Shown: positions 25,955 to 34,317, counted from the stretch's first letter. The stretch is 64,000 bases of DNA from Entomospira culicis (GCF_028748145.1 NZ_CP118181.1:1-64000), one strand, 5' to 3'. Notes: generated by a model from the sequence alone, not told the origin. Made by a program: numbers and translations.

Positions 25955-25970
25955 TGTAACATAACCATAG

Positions 25971-25997
25971 AGAGCGCCTGATGGGGCGCTCTTTTTT
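25971..25997 (+). terminator. intrinsic terminator after the GmrSD-like gene
   Basis: AGAGCGCC (25971-25978) and GGCGCTCT (25985-25992) with a six-base loop, followed by a T run to 25997. Confidence 0.9.
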
Positions 25998-26019
25998 ATT
26001 TGAGGTAAGAAGATATCTT

Positions 26020-27120
26020 TTAGCGTACGTAAAAGAGGCGACTCGCCCCGCCGTCTATAGGAATGCGAAACCCACGATTGATGCGTGGAATTTCTTCGCC
26101 TGTCATCACATCGATAAGTCGTTTGCCACGCACCACATTGCTCACCACCGCGAGATTGAGAATGGAGTGGTCGTCGCCAAAATTAAAGACGCGCACCATC
26201 TGTTGGTTGCCCTGGTAGAGCACATCGCTGTAAATGGTGGTAGAGTGGCCTAAGAGCATGAGTTTGGCGCGTTGGAGCAAGGGTTCTTGCTGACGGATTT
26301 TAAGAATAGTGGGAAGCTCTTGCTGAAGGAGACGATCGTCTTGGGGGTGGAGCATACCGGTGTAGTGGAAAGGCTGGGGGAGCGTACCGATAAACCAGAG
26401 GAGTGGGGCGCTCTTGGGGGTGTTGGCGATGATGCTGGGCGGGGTTGTGGTGATGGCTTGCGCGCGTTCGCCGTAGAGGGAGCGTAGATTGTGGAAGTGG
26501 ATGAGGATTTGCGGAGATTCGTTTTGGGTGATGAGCGCTTGCTCGAGGCTCTGTTGCCCTAGCGTGTTGAGGAAGATTTGCATCTCCTTGCGTCGGCCGT
26601 TGTGTCCAAAGGTCGCTTCGGTAAAAAATTCCCAACTGGTTTGGTGGCTACGTCCAATGAGATAGCCAGCTGTTCCCCACGCCTGCTTCTCTTTTTGGTT
26701 GAGTGTGGCGCTCTGCTTGATGAGGGTTTGTAGCTCTTTGCGTTCGGCATCGTTGATGTTATCGGTGCTGTCGAGGATAATGCCGTCAACTTGGTGATTA
26801 CGCACCCAGTGATGTATCTGTTGAGTGAGGCTTGGTGTATAAGGTAACTCGATGATCACAAAGAGATTAGCTTGATGCGCGAGGGCGACAGCTTGCTCCA
26901 GTTGCTCACGGGAGAATTGCGTACTATTGAGCATGATGGTGTTGAATCCGATGGTGGCGATCTCGGTGAAAAATGTCTCTTGTTGGACAAACGCTTGGAG
27001 ACTTGGCAACGGTTGATATATTGTCAAGTTGAGCGTTTTGGGCGCTCGATTACAGCTGGTTAGTGTACTCAACAGGAGCGTACCTAAGAGGAGGGAGAGC
27101 AATTTTCTTTTTTTATGCAT
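26020..27120 (-). CDS. lipoprotein with amylase-like (GH13-type) fold, probably degenerate
   Basis: A 366-residue predicted lipoprotein: basic start, Leu-rich core, lipobox LTSC (Cys23). The body resembles a shortened GH13 (beta/alpha)8 barrel: IATIGFNTIMLN early, VIIELPYT where amylases have a D-V-NH strand, and VDGIILDSTD at the nucleophile strand. The C-terminus (PTILKIRQQEPLL, then YQGNQQMVRVFNFGDD and DVMTGEEI) resembles the amylase C-terminal beta-domain. Several catalytic and calcium residues expected in active amylases are not evident, so it may bind sugar or do something else. The fold call is by eye and moderate. It is followed upstream by manA on the same strand. Confidence 0.55.
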   Translation of the reverse strand: MHKKRKLLSLLLGTLLLSTLTSCNRAPKTLNLTIYQPLPSLQAFVQQETFFTEIATIGFNTIMLNSTQFSREQLEQAVALAHQANLFVIIELPYTPSLTQQIHHWVRNHQVDGIILDSTDNINDAERKELQTLIKQSATLNQKEKQAWGTAGYLIGRSHQTSWEFFTEATFGHNGRRKEMQIFLNTLGQQSLEQALITQNESPQILIHFHNLRSLYGERAQAITTTPPSIIANTPKSAPLLWFIGTLPQPFHYTGMLHPQDDRLLQQELPTILKIRQQEPLLQRAKLMLLGHSTTIYSDVLYQGNQQMVRVFNFGDDHSILNLAVVSNVVRGKRLIDVMTGEEIPRINRGFRIPIDGGASRLFYVR

Positions 27121-27174
27121 GATAAAACCTTCTTCTTTTTATAGAATTTGTCGGAGTAAGAGCGAACAATTCTC

Positions 27175-28386
27175 TTATAATCTCCAAACCAAGAGAAATA
27201 GTCCGCGCCCCTCTAGGGTGTAGCCACCGGCCTCGTGGGGGAGAAAGATCGCCTCACCACGCGTGAGGGCGATGTCGTCGATGGGGAGCTTGTCTCGTAA
27301 GCGATTTCCCGACGCACTGGAGAGACGCGCTTTTCCTTTGAGCGCGAGGAGAATGAGTGGCTGATTCTTGCCGTTGATAAAATGACTCTCTTCGAGGTGT
27401 ACCATTTGTATATGAAAGGGAAGGTTGCTTAGGGGAAGATCAGGGTTGTGGCGGTCGCGCTGGATAAGGTTAGGTTGAGGAAGCGTAAGATCGAGGTGCG
27501 ACCAGAACGATGCGGGATGATGACTAGACGGCGAGGCTAAGGGGAGCATGTTGTCGCTGGGGGTGCTAATCTCTACCATCAAGCCACGTAGGATGAGGTG
27601 GGGTGTTTGCGGAGCAATGAGGATGCTTTCATCACACATTAAGAGCTGGTGTTGCAAGAAGAGGGGCATGATTAATGTGAGATCTTCTGGATTTTCTCCC
27701 GCTAAATGGACAATCTGTGATGCATAGCTAAAGATCTCTTGGTAGTCGTCGGCAATGCGCAGAATTTGTTGGGCAAGCACCTGTTGCTCTTTGGCTGGCA
27801 GTGTAAAGAGTTGCATAAGCAAGGCTTGCAAGCTCTGGGGCGTGGGCGATTGATAAAAAGGTTGCGCCATCTTCTGCAACGAGGCAATGCTAAAGAGCTC
27901 CAAGCGCTCTTGAATTTCGGCAAAAGGTAAAAATCCTGCGAGGATCTCCACTTGCGGGTCGAGAGCATAGAGGAGCTCACTCTTGGCAAACGCGTCATGG
28001 AAGAGGCGCTTCTCTGGCGCGAGATGAGCTTGGTTCTCGAGGAGCATGCCTGCCTTGGCTTGTGCCTCATTGGGGTGGAGATGCAACGGTTGCGCGCGCT
28101 CGGCGTGGAGAATCTTGATGATAAATGGCAGGTTGCGATCGGTGGTGTCGCCCAACAATAAGGCGCTCTGTTGATGCAACAGCTGGTGAAGGGTGAAACT
28201 CTTCTTTTCTACTACCGTCGTGCTAGGTGCTAAGGGGTAGGCGCTATACCAAAGCTCAGCAAGGGGATGGCTCTCTTTTGCTTTTTTGATGGCGAGGCTA
28301 GCCAAAAAAGGCAAGAGCGCGCCATCGCCCCCCCAGGGAGCACTGCGGATAAAGGGGGTTAGGTTAAGGGGATATTTACTCTTCAT
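27175..28386 (-). CDS. manA: mannose-6-phosphate isomerase, type I
   Basis: A 403-residue cupin-type zinc isomerase interconverting mannose 6-phosphate and fructose 6-phosphate. PMI-type landmarks are visible: RSAPWGGDGALLPF at the N-terminus, ELWYSAYPLAPS, LPFIIKILHAERAQPLHLHPNEAQA (about residues 85-109; zinc-binding HLHP), and PQTPHLILRGLMVEISTPSDN in the C-terminal cupin. The helical insert in the middle is typical. No Shine-Dalgarno stands before ATG 28386; instead a strong promoter ends nine bases upstream, so the mRNA should be leaderless or nearly so. It lies upstream of the amylase-like lipoprotein and may share its transcript. Confidence 0.92.
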   Translation of the reverse strand: MKSKYPLNLTPFIRSAPWGGDGALLPFLASLAIKKAKESHPLAELWYSAYPLAPSTTVVEKKSFTLHQLLHQQSALLLGDTTDRNLPFIIKILHAERAQPLHLHPNEAQAKAGMLLENQAHLAPEKRLFHDAFAKSELLYALDPQVEILAGFLPFAEIQERLELFSIASLQKMAQPFYQSPTPQSLQALLMQLFTLPAKEQQVLAQQILRIADDYQEIFSYASQIVHLAGENPEDLTLIMPLFLQHQLLMCDESILIAPQTPHLILRGLMVEISTPSDNMLPLASPSSHHPASFWSHLDLTLPQPNLIQRDRHNPDLPLSNLPFHIQMVHLEESHFINGKNQPLILLALKGKARLSSASGNRLRDKLPIDDIALTRGEAIFLPHEAGGYTLEGRGLFLLVWRL

Positions 28387-28395
28387 GATGCTTAC

Positions 28396-28424
28396 AGTCT
28401 ACACAAAAAGTTATGTTCTGTCAA
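28396..28424 (-). promoter_or_regulatory. consensus promoter next to the manA ATG
   Basis: On the minus strand TTGACA (28419-28424), 17 bp, TAGACT (28396-28401), then nine bases to the ATG at 28386. Predicted leader is 0-3 bases. Confidence 0.7.
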
Positions 28425-28456
28425 ACTGATGCGCAGTGTGAGCTTTGGGCTAGATA

Positions 28457-28477
28457 GTGGCTACGAAGTGTAGCCAC
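28457..28477. other. 8-bp hairpin downstream of the exported protein gene
   Basis: GTGGCTAC (28457-28464) and GTAGCCAC (28470-28477) with loop GAAGT. There is no T run on the side expected for a minus-strand terminator, so its role is uncertain. Confidence 0.5.
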
Positions 28478-28489
28478 CCAAAAAATACA

Positions 28490-29125
28490 CTAAAAAGTAA
28501 ACGGCGTACCCGTAATAAATTTCTTTTTGACCTTTTTATCGCGAGGCTCCATAATGTTTTGCATCTCGTTTTGGAAGTATTTAATAGCGCTTTTTGTTCT
28601 ATAATCTTTGGCATGATGGGTATTATTGAGCTGCACGTCATTAATCTCAGGCCAGACGGCAAAGTAGCTTGTTACGCCCCCAATATTCTGTATATCCTCT
28701 TCGCTAAGGGGTACGTAAAAGTCGAAAGAGAGAACGCGCCCGTTGTGATCCACCGTCTTCTCGACGCGTGCAGGTAACCTATAACCATTATCATCAATGC
28801 GGAGTATGAGGTTAACTGAAGAGAGGTTGTCTCTAATCTCGTAGTGGCTAGTCTCATAGCGCAAGAGGTAGTGGATGCCCTCGGCGTTCTCTATCGCATA
28901 GATATAGATTCTAACGCCATATCTATCTTGCTGCAGTGCGGGGTAGCGGTACTGGGAATAACCTGTAGTCCAATATCGCCAGATGCTCTTACCGTAGACG
29001 GGGTCGTTGGCACGATACTCTATCCTCGTCCAATTTTTCAAACCATACGCATCTGGGCTAAATTGCGCGGCAAGGGGGCTAGTGGCTAGCGCTACTAGGG
29101 CTAGCATCAATACAAATCGTTTCAT
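28490..29125 (-). CDS. exported protein of unknown function
   Basis: A 211-residue protein with a signal peptide (MKRFVLMLALVALATSPLAAQ, cleavage after about residue 21). The mature part is beta-rich with many Tyr and Arg residues (YWTTGYSQYRYPALQQDRYG, VRIYIYAIENAEGIHYLLRYE) and ends with a basic stretch (RDKKVKKKF). It may be a periplasmic or outer-membrane-associated protein. AAGGAG precedes ATG 29125 at good spacing. Single gene, divergent from the lipoprotein pair at 29271. No family recognised. Confidence 0.65.
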   Translation of the reverse strand: MKRFVLMLALVALATSPLAAQFSPDAYGLKNWTRIEYRANDPVYGKSIWRYWTTGYSQYRYPALQQDRYGVRIYIYAIENAEGIHYLLRYETSHYEIRDNLSSVNLILRIDDNGYRLPARVEKTVDHNGRVLSFDFYVPLSEEDIQNIGGVTSYFAVWPEINDVQLNNTHHAKDYRTKSAIKYFQNEMQNIMEPRDKKVKKKFITGTPFTF

Positions 29126-29235
29126 TAAGAAAACTCCTTTTTAAAAGAAATTATTTTCTTTATTATACTACATAAATCATCACGTTGTCAATCAAATCTC
29201 TCTTTGGCGCTACAATCACCATTGTTGGCAACCTC

Positions 29236-29264
29236 TTGTCTATTCGCGCCATTGAGGCTATACT
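29236..29264 (+). promoter_or_regulatory. promoter placing transcription start at the ATG (lipoprotein 29271)
   Basis: TTGTCT (29236-29241), 17 bp, TATACT (29259-29264), then AGGAGC and ATG 29271. The AGGAG is only one to two bases from the ATG, too close for a normal Shine-Dalgarno and inside the expected start-site window. Confidence 0.6.
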
Positions 29265-29270
29265 AGGAGC

Positions 29271-29702
29271 ATGAGGAAATTTTATCTATTGTGGATGTGG
29301 GCGCTGGTGTTGCCTTTATCGTGCCGTGGGGTATTGGGGATAAGTGACTCGCCTGAAGGTGTGGCAAATGATTTTGTACGCCATCTCTATCAGCTTAACT
29401 TCGATCCCTTATCGCATCTGGCGCAGGGATCTGCCTTAGAGCAGGTTGCTTTGCTTGAGGGACACGCCGATGCCTTTTCCCTTACCGAGCGTCAACGTTA
29501 CGCTAACAGTAGTGTATTGGTTACTGAATTTAGCCTCAATGACCAAGAGAGCGAGGCCCGCGCGAAATATACGCTCACCTTTCAAGATGGGCAGACCCTC
29601 GAGAATCAGATCACCTTACAGCTTATTGATAAGCGCTGGCAGGTGGTTGCCTTTGCCACACCGTTAATTGAGCCTCATATTTATATCTATTTTGAGGATT
29701 AG
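29271..29702 (+). CDS. small lipoprotein, NTF2-like (DUF4878-type) domain
   Basis: A 143-residue predicted lipoprotein with lipobox PLSC (Cys18). The mature part begins with a helix (SPEGVANDFVRHLYQLNFDPLSHLA) and continues into long beta-strands (ARAKYTLTFQDGQTLENQITLQLID, then RWQVVAF), the order seen in NTF2-like DUF4878 lipoproteins. No ligand or enzymatic role is evident. It is followed after 11 bp by a second lipoprotein gene and is probably co-transcribed with it. The upstream promoter suggests a leaderless transcript. Confidence 0.65.
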   Translation: MRKFYLLWMWALVLPLSCRGVLGISDSPEGVANDFVRHLYQLNFDPLSHLAQGSALEQVALLEGHADAFSLTERQRYANSSVLVTEFSLNDQESEARAKYTLTFQDGQTLENQITLQLIDKRWQVVAFATPLIEPHIYIYFED

Positions 29703-29713
29703 AGAGGAGTTAC

Positions 29714-30442
29714 ATGCGATCGAGAGTAGGATTTTTTCTTTTATTGTTGATGATATTGAGCAGTTGCGCTGGAAAGAGCGATATGACCATCCGTGAGCCG
29801 AAGGCGGGGCAATTTAGCATCAGCTTTGCCAGTGAGGGCGCGCTCTCGAGCGTGATGATGAGCTACTTTGAAGATCTCGACGTTATGATGGGGGTTGCGC
29901 CTCGTGAGGATGGGTTGCCCTCGGCTTTTGATGAGGCGCTTGCGTTTTTATTGCCGTATGTCCAGAATCAACAGTTACGTCGATTAGCTGGAAATCGTTT
30001 GTCTTATCGCTTTGCCATTAACGATTTAGCACGATTTCAACAGGAATTTAGTGAGGCAGGGTTTAAGGCGATCCAATTCTATCAGGAGAACCAAACCTAT
30101 CGCTTACGTTTGGCGATGAGCGAGGTAGAGCTTGAACTTTTTTATGCCTCGATGAGTATCTTGCCTAAAGTGCCTAGCCAGTGGAGCGCGAGTAGTCGTA
30201 GTGCGTATATCCAACAGCTGGCCAATATCTTTGGGGCAACGCAAAATGAGCGTAATCGCCTTGCCCAAGAGCTAGAGCGCGCCACCATGACGTTCACCTT
30301 AACATTGCCTAAGAATGCGAAGAATGCCTCGTTGCAGACCAGCAAAGGTTCTACCGTGATAAAGAATCAGCGCATCGAGCAAGAACTCTCGGTGATAGAT
30401 TTTTTAGCCGGTAAGGAGTGGCTAGAGATGACTTGGCAGTAG
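29714..30442 (+). CDS. lipoprotein of unknown function
   Basis: A 242-residue predicted lipoprotein: MRSRVGFFLLLLMILSSC, lipobox LSSC (Cys18). The mature part starts with beta-strands (KAGQFSISFAS), then mixed alpha/beta with long helices (SAYIQQLANIFGATQNERNRLAQELERA) and a final beta pair (MTFTLTLPKNAKNASLQTS). No known family is recognised. It is preceded by GAGAGGAG and lies 11 bp downstream of the NTF2-like lipoprotein gene, forming a two-gene operon. Confidence 0.65.
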   Translation: MRSRVGFFLLLLMILSSCAGKSDMTIREPKAGQFSISFASEGALSSVMMSYFEDLDVMMGVAPREDGLPSAFDEALAFLLPYVQNQQLRRLAGNRLSYRFAINDLARFQQEFSEAGFKAIQFYQENQTYRLRLAMSEVELELFYASMSILPKVPSQWSASSRSAYIQQLANIFGATQNERNRLAQELERATMTFTLTLPKNAKNASLQTSKGSTVIKNQRIEQELSVIDFLAGKEWLEMTWQ

Positions 30443-30463
30443 CGTATTGTTTGGAATAATTGC

Positions 30464-31060
30464 TTATAATCCCATAAAATAACGTATCAACTCGATAGGC
30501 ATACGTATCGTAAAGTAGACACGCCAGCTAGAGATTTGATCGATCTTCGTTCCGCCCACGTGTAAGGCTGGGCCTGCGGTGAGCGAGACAATGTTTAGGA
30601 TCGATACGCCAAAGAATGGGTAGAGACGGATGTCGTACTCTTGAAAGTTAGAGGGCGTATAAAAGAAGGTCTCTAACCCGATAATGATGGGGCCAAGTAA
30701 TTGGGCAACGCCAATTTTTGGTGCCCAAGCGATACGTTTTTTAGATACATTTAAGTCAAATCCGGCGTAGAGGGAGGTGTTTAAAAAGAGCCCCATCACG
30801 GAATTCATCAACTCTGCCTGCATATCCTTATAGTAGAAGGTAATGCCGCCATGAATACTACCATTAAAGACACTTCGGGGTTCTTGGGTTAAGCCACCCC
30901 CTAAATCGATGCCAATAAAACCCGCCGTATGCTTAGGCGAGAAGTGTACGGATAGGGGATGTGGCGGATCTTCTGGGCTATCATCGCCAGAAGCGTAAAG
31001 ATTAAATGGCAATAAAATTAATAGCAACAGGAGATAGCGGTAGGGATGTTCTCTTCTCAT
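30464..31060 (-). CDS. exported beta-barrel-like protein, unknown
   Basis: A 198-residue protein with a signal peptide (MRREHPYRYLLLLLILLPFNLYAS) and a mature part made of glycine-rich alternating strands (TAGFIGIDLGGGL, GSIHGGITFYYKD, TSLYAGFDLNVSK, VSLTAGPALHVGG), the pattern of a small outer-membrane barrel. ATG 31060 is preferred since it starts the basic n-region. It lacks a ribosome site and lies seven bases past TATATT on the minus strand; a GTG at 31084 would add eight residues. It is divergent from the lipase-like gene. Family unknown. Confidence 0.6.
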   Translation of the reverse strand: MRREHPYRYLLLLLILLPFNLYASGDDSPEDPPHPLSVHFSPKHTAGFIGIDLGGGLTQEPRSVFNGSIHGGITFYYKDMQAELMNSVMGLFLNTSLYAGFDLNVSKKRIAWAPKIGVAQLLGPIIIGLETFFYTPSNFQEYDIRLYPFFGVSILNIVSLTAGPALHVGGTKIDQISSWRVYFTIRMPIELIRYFMGL

Positions 31061-31115
31061 GTGTAACAATATACAATAAATCACTAAAAAAAGAAAGGGA
31101 TTTTGCTCAATAGCC

Positions 31116-31144
31116 TTGCATTTTCTTCAAAAATTCGTTAATCT
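31116..31144 (+). promoter_or_regulatory. promoter placing transcription start at the ATG (lipase-like gene)
   Basis: TTGCAT (31116-31121), 17 bp, TAATCT (31139-31144), then AGAAAGA and ATG 31152. The distance is seven bases. Confidence 0.55.
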
Positions 31145-31151
31145 AGAAAGA

Positions 31152-32063
31152 ATGAGAGGATGGATCTGCACATTGTTGTTGCTCTTTTTTGGAGAGCCTA
31201 TCACGCTTAGTGCCTACACGTTTGTGGATATTTTAGAGGGACTGCACGAGACGCGTTATGATCGTATCAGTGGTTATGACGGCTTTGATTGGATGGTACG
31301 ATCGTATGCAGAAGAGCGTTTGGTGGTGATCTATTTTGATTCAACCACCGAGTATTTAGACTTTCGTGCCGATGCAAGTGCGGTACTTTCGCGCTTTTTT
31401 CAGCGTGCCGAGAGTAGCGATCATCGCCAAGAAGAGCGCCAAAAACAGCTAGAGAAGATCTGGAAAATCAAAGATCCTCATAAGCAAGAGCAAGCTCTCA
31501 AAGCTTATCAATCTCGAATGATCAACGAGATGCTCACCGATAGTTATTTCTCTTTGAGTCCGCAAAATTTTGTGCTCAATAGTCAGCTAAGGCAGGCGTG
31601 GCAACTCTTTCTTACCGTACTCACCGAGCCAAACTATCAAGACTATAAAATCTTAATGGTAGGGCACTCTTTTGGCGCATTACTGGCGCAAGCTACGGCC
31701 AGTCGTGCACTTATGCTCAACCTTGTGGCAAATCTTAATCGAGAAATTTATGCGGTTACCTTCGGTGCGCTCGGTGCTAATGGTGCGATTAAGAATTACT
31801 TGCCTAAATCCTATCTCGAAAGGTATATTTATACATTTAATCGAGAACAAGATATTGTCGTTAAGTTAGCTTGGGGTGGCAGTTTTGGACGCGAGTTTCT
31901 CTGGCCAGAGCATCAGCATGATCCGAGTATGGATAATATGTACGCTTTTTTAGTAGAGCGATTGTTAGGGAATCATCACTTAATTCCGATTATTTTGGAT
32001 CTTGAGGCCAATAAGCTTCCCTATGCGAATTGTTTCCCGTGGATGGATCATTGTGAGCCTTAG
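31152..32063 (+). CDS. exported lipase-like alpha/beta hydrolase (lipase class 3 type)
   Basis: A 303-residue protein with a signal peptide (MRGWICTLLLLFFGEPITLSA). The nucleophile elbow is ILMVGHSFGALLAQATA (about residues 167-183; GHSFG serine). It is followed by AVTFGALGANGAIK and then FNREQDIVVKLAWGG, which fit the strand after the elbow and the catalytic Asp region of class 3 lipases; a late His (about HHLI) could complete the triad. Substrates are probably lipids or esters in the periplasm. ATG 31152 starts the signal peptide and the promoter lies seven bases before it; an in-frame ATG at 31116 falls within the -35 element. A strong hairpin follows the gene. Confidence 0.8.
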   Translation: MRGWICTLLLLFFGEPITLSAYTFVDILEGLHETRYDRISGYDGFDWMVRSYAEERLVVIYFDSTTEYLDFRADASAVLSRFFQRAESSDHRQEERQKQLEKIWKIKDPHKQEQALKAYQSRMINEMLTDSYFSLSPQNFVLNSQLRQAWQLFLTVLTEPNYQDYKILMVGHSFGALLAQATASRALMLNLVANLNREIYAVTFGALGANGAIKNYLPKSYLERYIYTFNREQDIVVKLAWGGSFGREFLWPEHQHDPSMDNMYAFLVERLLGNHHLIPIILDLEANKLPYANCFPWMDHCEP

Positions 32064-32103
32064 TTACAAGATTAAATTATGCTGTTACAATGATTTATAA
32101 AGC

Positions 32104-32131
32104 ACAAGGGGGAGCATTTGCTCCCCCTTGT
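32104..32131. terminator. 13-bp perfect hairpin between convergent genes
   Basis: ACAAGGGGGAGCA (32104-32116) and TGCTCCCCCTTGT (32119-32131) with a TT loop. It separates the lipase-like gene from the convergent FlgM-like gene. Neither strand has a following T run, so it may act by blocking read-through or with Rho. Confidence 0.6.
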
Positions 32132-32165
32132 AACGGCTAGTACGCTAGGTTTACTAGGTCATCAG

Positions 32166-32447
32166 CTACCAATTCCAAGCATCTAAAAGACGGTCGGCAA
32201 GTGCCTCAATCTTATCGTTAAGATAATTCGGGTCAGCAATGGCTGCCTGTACTCGGACAATTTCATCAGCTCGCACATCTGGTGCACGACGCACTGCTTC
32301 CAGCGCGTAGAGTCTCTCGTGTGCTAATTGAGCATCTGAGGAGACTTGAATCGATTGTCCGCGTTCACTACGCTCAACACGCCCCATGGCTTCAGGTTTC
32401 TTGACTGAAAACAGAGGATCTAGCGGATTGATCCGATTGATATTCAT
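32166..32447 (-). CDS. flgM: FlgM-like anti-sigma-28 factor
   Basis: A 93-residue protein with the FlgM plan: a disordered N-terminal half starting MNINRINPLDP (compare MsIdRtsPLkP of enteric FlgM), VSSDAQ, then a C-terminal sigma-binding half with helix PDVRADEIVRVQAAIADPNY and a final IEALADRLLDAW helix. FlgM holds sigma-28 (FliA) inactive until the hook is complete and is then exported. AAGGAG stands before ATG 32447. It is the last gene of the rpmF-acpP-rnc-rsmI run, an unusual place for a flagellar regulator, and may have its own promoter. FliA is not in this window. Confidence 0.72.
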   Translation of the reverse strand: MNINRINPLDPLFSVKKPEAMGRVERSERGQSIQVSSDAQLAHERLYALEAVRRAPDVRADEIVRVQAAIADPNYLNDKIEALADRLLDAWNW

Positions 32448-32495
32448 GGTAACTCCTTGATTAGCTCGTCTCTTTAATTATCGCCTGATTTATTC

Positions 32496-33194
32496 TTAAC
32501 ATTTATGATTATATGTAATAATTAATGCAAACTCGCCAATAAAAGGTGTACCGATTCGCTCATGGGCAAGGCTCTGAGCAGATCCGCGCCAAAATTCCTC
32601 ATAGAGTTTGGTCATCTCCCTGCCGACAATGAGATGACGATCGGGGGCAAGTTCGGCAAGTTCTTTAAGTAAATTTTCCGCACGATAAGGGGATTCATAG
32701 AGCAATATTGCACTCTGCATGGTGAGCAATTCTTGGAGACGCTTGGTGCGTTTTTGCCCGCGTTGAGGAAGAAATCCAGCAAAAAGAAGCGTTTCATCAT
32801 TGGTGCCCATCACCGAAAAGAGTGTAGCTAAGGCACTGACTCCCGGAATGGGATGCACCTGTCCACCCGCGAGCAAGACACTCTCCACCAGCCTCGCCCC
32901 CGGATCGCTGATACCGGGGGTGCCAGAGTCACTACAGTAGGCAACGTCATGTCCGGCCTCTAAAAGCTTGATAATACCCTGCGCCGAAGCGCGCTCGTTA
33001 TGGCGATGACAGGCGAGTAAACGTTTTTGTGATATATCATAATGATGTAATAACTTAGATGTTTTACGCGTATCCTCACACCCAATGTAGGAGACCTCTT
33101 TGAGTATTCTTAAGGCGCGAAACGTGAGATCTTCTAGGTTGCCAATGGGCGTGGCGACGATATAAAGCGTACCCCACGCATCGGGATTTGACAT
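32496..33194 (-). CDS. rsmI: 16S rRNA (cytidine1402-2'-O)-methyltransferase RsmI
   Basis: A 232-residue SAM-dependent methyltransferase of the tetrapyrrole-methylase fold, methylating the 2'-OH of C1402 in the ribosomal P site. The family blocks are clear: GTLYIVATPIGNLEDLTFRAL, CEDTRKTSKLL, CHRHNE, CSDSGTPGISDPGA and PIPGVSALATLFSV, followed by LFAGFLPQRGQKR. It is slightly short because the C-terminal small domain of the E. coli enzyme is missing, as in many bacteria. It lies 33 bp downstream of rnc on the minus strand. Confidence 0.96.
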   Translation of the reverse strand: MSNPDAWGTLYIVATPIGNLEDLTFRALRILKEVSYIGCEDTRKTSKLLHHYDISQKRLLACHRHNERASAQGIIKLLEAGHDVAYCSDSGTPGISDPGARLVESVLLAGGQVHPIPGVSALATLFSVMGTNDETLLFAGFLPQRGQKRTKRLQELLTMQSAILLYESPYRAENLLKELAELAPDRHLIVGREMTKLYEEFWRGSAQSLAHERIGTPFIGEFALIITYNHKC

Positions 33195-33227
33195 AGGTAT
33201 CTCCTTGTAAAATAGCGCGGATCTAGG

Positions 33228-33965
33228 TTATTCATGCTTCATCCCTTTACAGACATGTTGATAGGCATTGTGCGCGGCATCTTGAGAGGCCTCTTTTTTG
33301 TTCTGTCCAGTGCCTGTTGCCACCAATGTTTCATCAAAAAAGATACCGACCTCATACTGCTTGGCGTGATCATCGCCCCATTCACGGATGACACGATATT
33401 CTGGGAGGGTGTTCCCCCCTTTTTGTCGACATTCATTGAGTTTAGACTTGGCATCTTTGGTGAGCAGGTTCTCCGCAAGGTCATGAAAGTAAGGTTGATA
33501 GAGCTGGAGGATGAAAATACGCGCAATATTGAGGCCTTGATCGAGGTAGAGCGCACCAAAGAGAGCTTCCATCGCATCGGCAAGGAGGGCACTTTTCTGG
33601 CGACCACCATCGCGCTCTTCGCCTTTGTTGAGGAGTAAACAGCGTCCTAAGTCGATATGTTGGGCAATTTTTGCAAGCATCGCCTCGCAGACGAGGTTTG
33701 CCTTCATGCGGGTGAGTAACCCCTCGCTATGTTCGGGAAACTGATGAAAAAGATACTCTACCATAACGAGATCGAGGACAGCATCACCAAGGAATTCAAG
33801 ACGCTCATTACTTGCAAGCGGACTCCTTTGTTCGTTAGCGTAAGAGCTGTGGGAGAGTGCTTGGAGGAGAAGAGATTTATCGAAGAAAGAGATTTTGAAT
33901 TTCTCTTGACAGGTTTGAAGAAGACTCTGCTGATGTTTCAGCAGAGTATGATGTTGATGTTTCAA
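33228..33965 (-). CDS. rnc: ribonuclease III
   Basis: A 245-residue double-strand-specific endoribonuclease for rRNA and mRNA processing. The RNase III signature NERLEFLGDAVLDL covers residues 53-66, ALSHSSYANE comes before it, and the second metal-binding block DAMEALFGALYLDQG comes at about 130-144. A C-terminal dsRNA-binding domain runs from about residue 170 (KSKLNECRQKGG, then GIFFDETLVATGTGQNKKEASQDAAHNAY). It starts 6 bp after acpP, as in the common acpP-rnc order. Confidence 0.97.
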   Translation of the reverse strand: MKHQHHTLLKHQQSLLQTCQEKFKISFFDKSLLLQALSHSSYANEQRSPLASNERLEFLGDAVLDLVMVEYLFHQFPEHSEGLLTRMKANLVCEAMLAKIAQHIDLGRCLLLNKGEERDGGRQKSALLADAMEALFGALYLDQGLNIARIFILQLYQPYFHDLAENLLTKDAKSKLNECRQKGGNTLPEYRVIREWGDDHAKQYEVGIFFDETLVATGTGQNKKEASQDAAHNAYQHVCKGMKHE

Positions 33966-33971
33966 CGCCGT

Positions 33972-34220
33972 TTAGTTCTTTTGCGAGACGATAAAGGCAA
34001 GAGCATCGCCAACTTTTTCAAAGTCTGTGGCTTTTTCGGCAGGAATGGTAATCTCCATCTCTTCCTCGATTGAGTAGACTAGATCGTATGTATCTAAGCT
34101 ATCTGCATTGAGATCCTCTCTAAAGCGTGCCTCTTTGGTAACCTTGGCTGGATCTTCTACTTTGAGTTTTTCTACAATGATTTTTTTGAGTTGCTCAAAA
34201 AGTTCCTCTTCTGTATGCAT
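33972..34220 (-). CDS. acpP: acyl carrier protein
   Basis: An 82-residue acidic four-helix protein. The 4'-phosphopantetheine serine is in the motif ADSLDTYDLV (Ser41); classical ACPs read DSLD(T/M)VEL, so it is well conserved. It carries growing acyl chains in fatty-acid synthesis. AGGAGAGG stands at ideal spacing before ATG 34220. It lies between rpmF and rnc; the plsX and fabH genes often found with rpmF are absent here. Confidence 0.97.
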   Translation of the reverse strand: MHTEEELFEQLKKIIVEKLKVEDPAKVTKEARFREDLNADSLDTYDLVYSIEEEMEITIPAEKATDFEKVGDALAFIVSQKN

Positions 34221-34317
34221 AAAAACACCTCTCCTGTTTAATAAAGTTTGCCGTAGGGTTGCTACGGAATTAGATAAGAATAAAGATAAAACGTGAATTT
34301 TATCTCTTAGTTACGGG

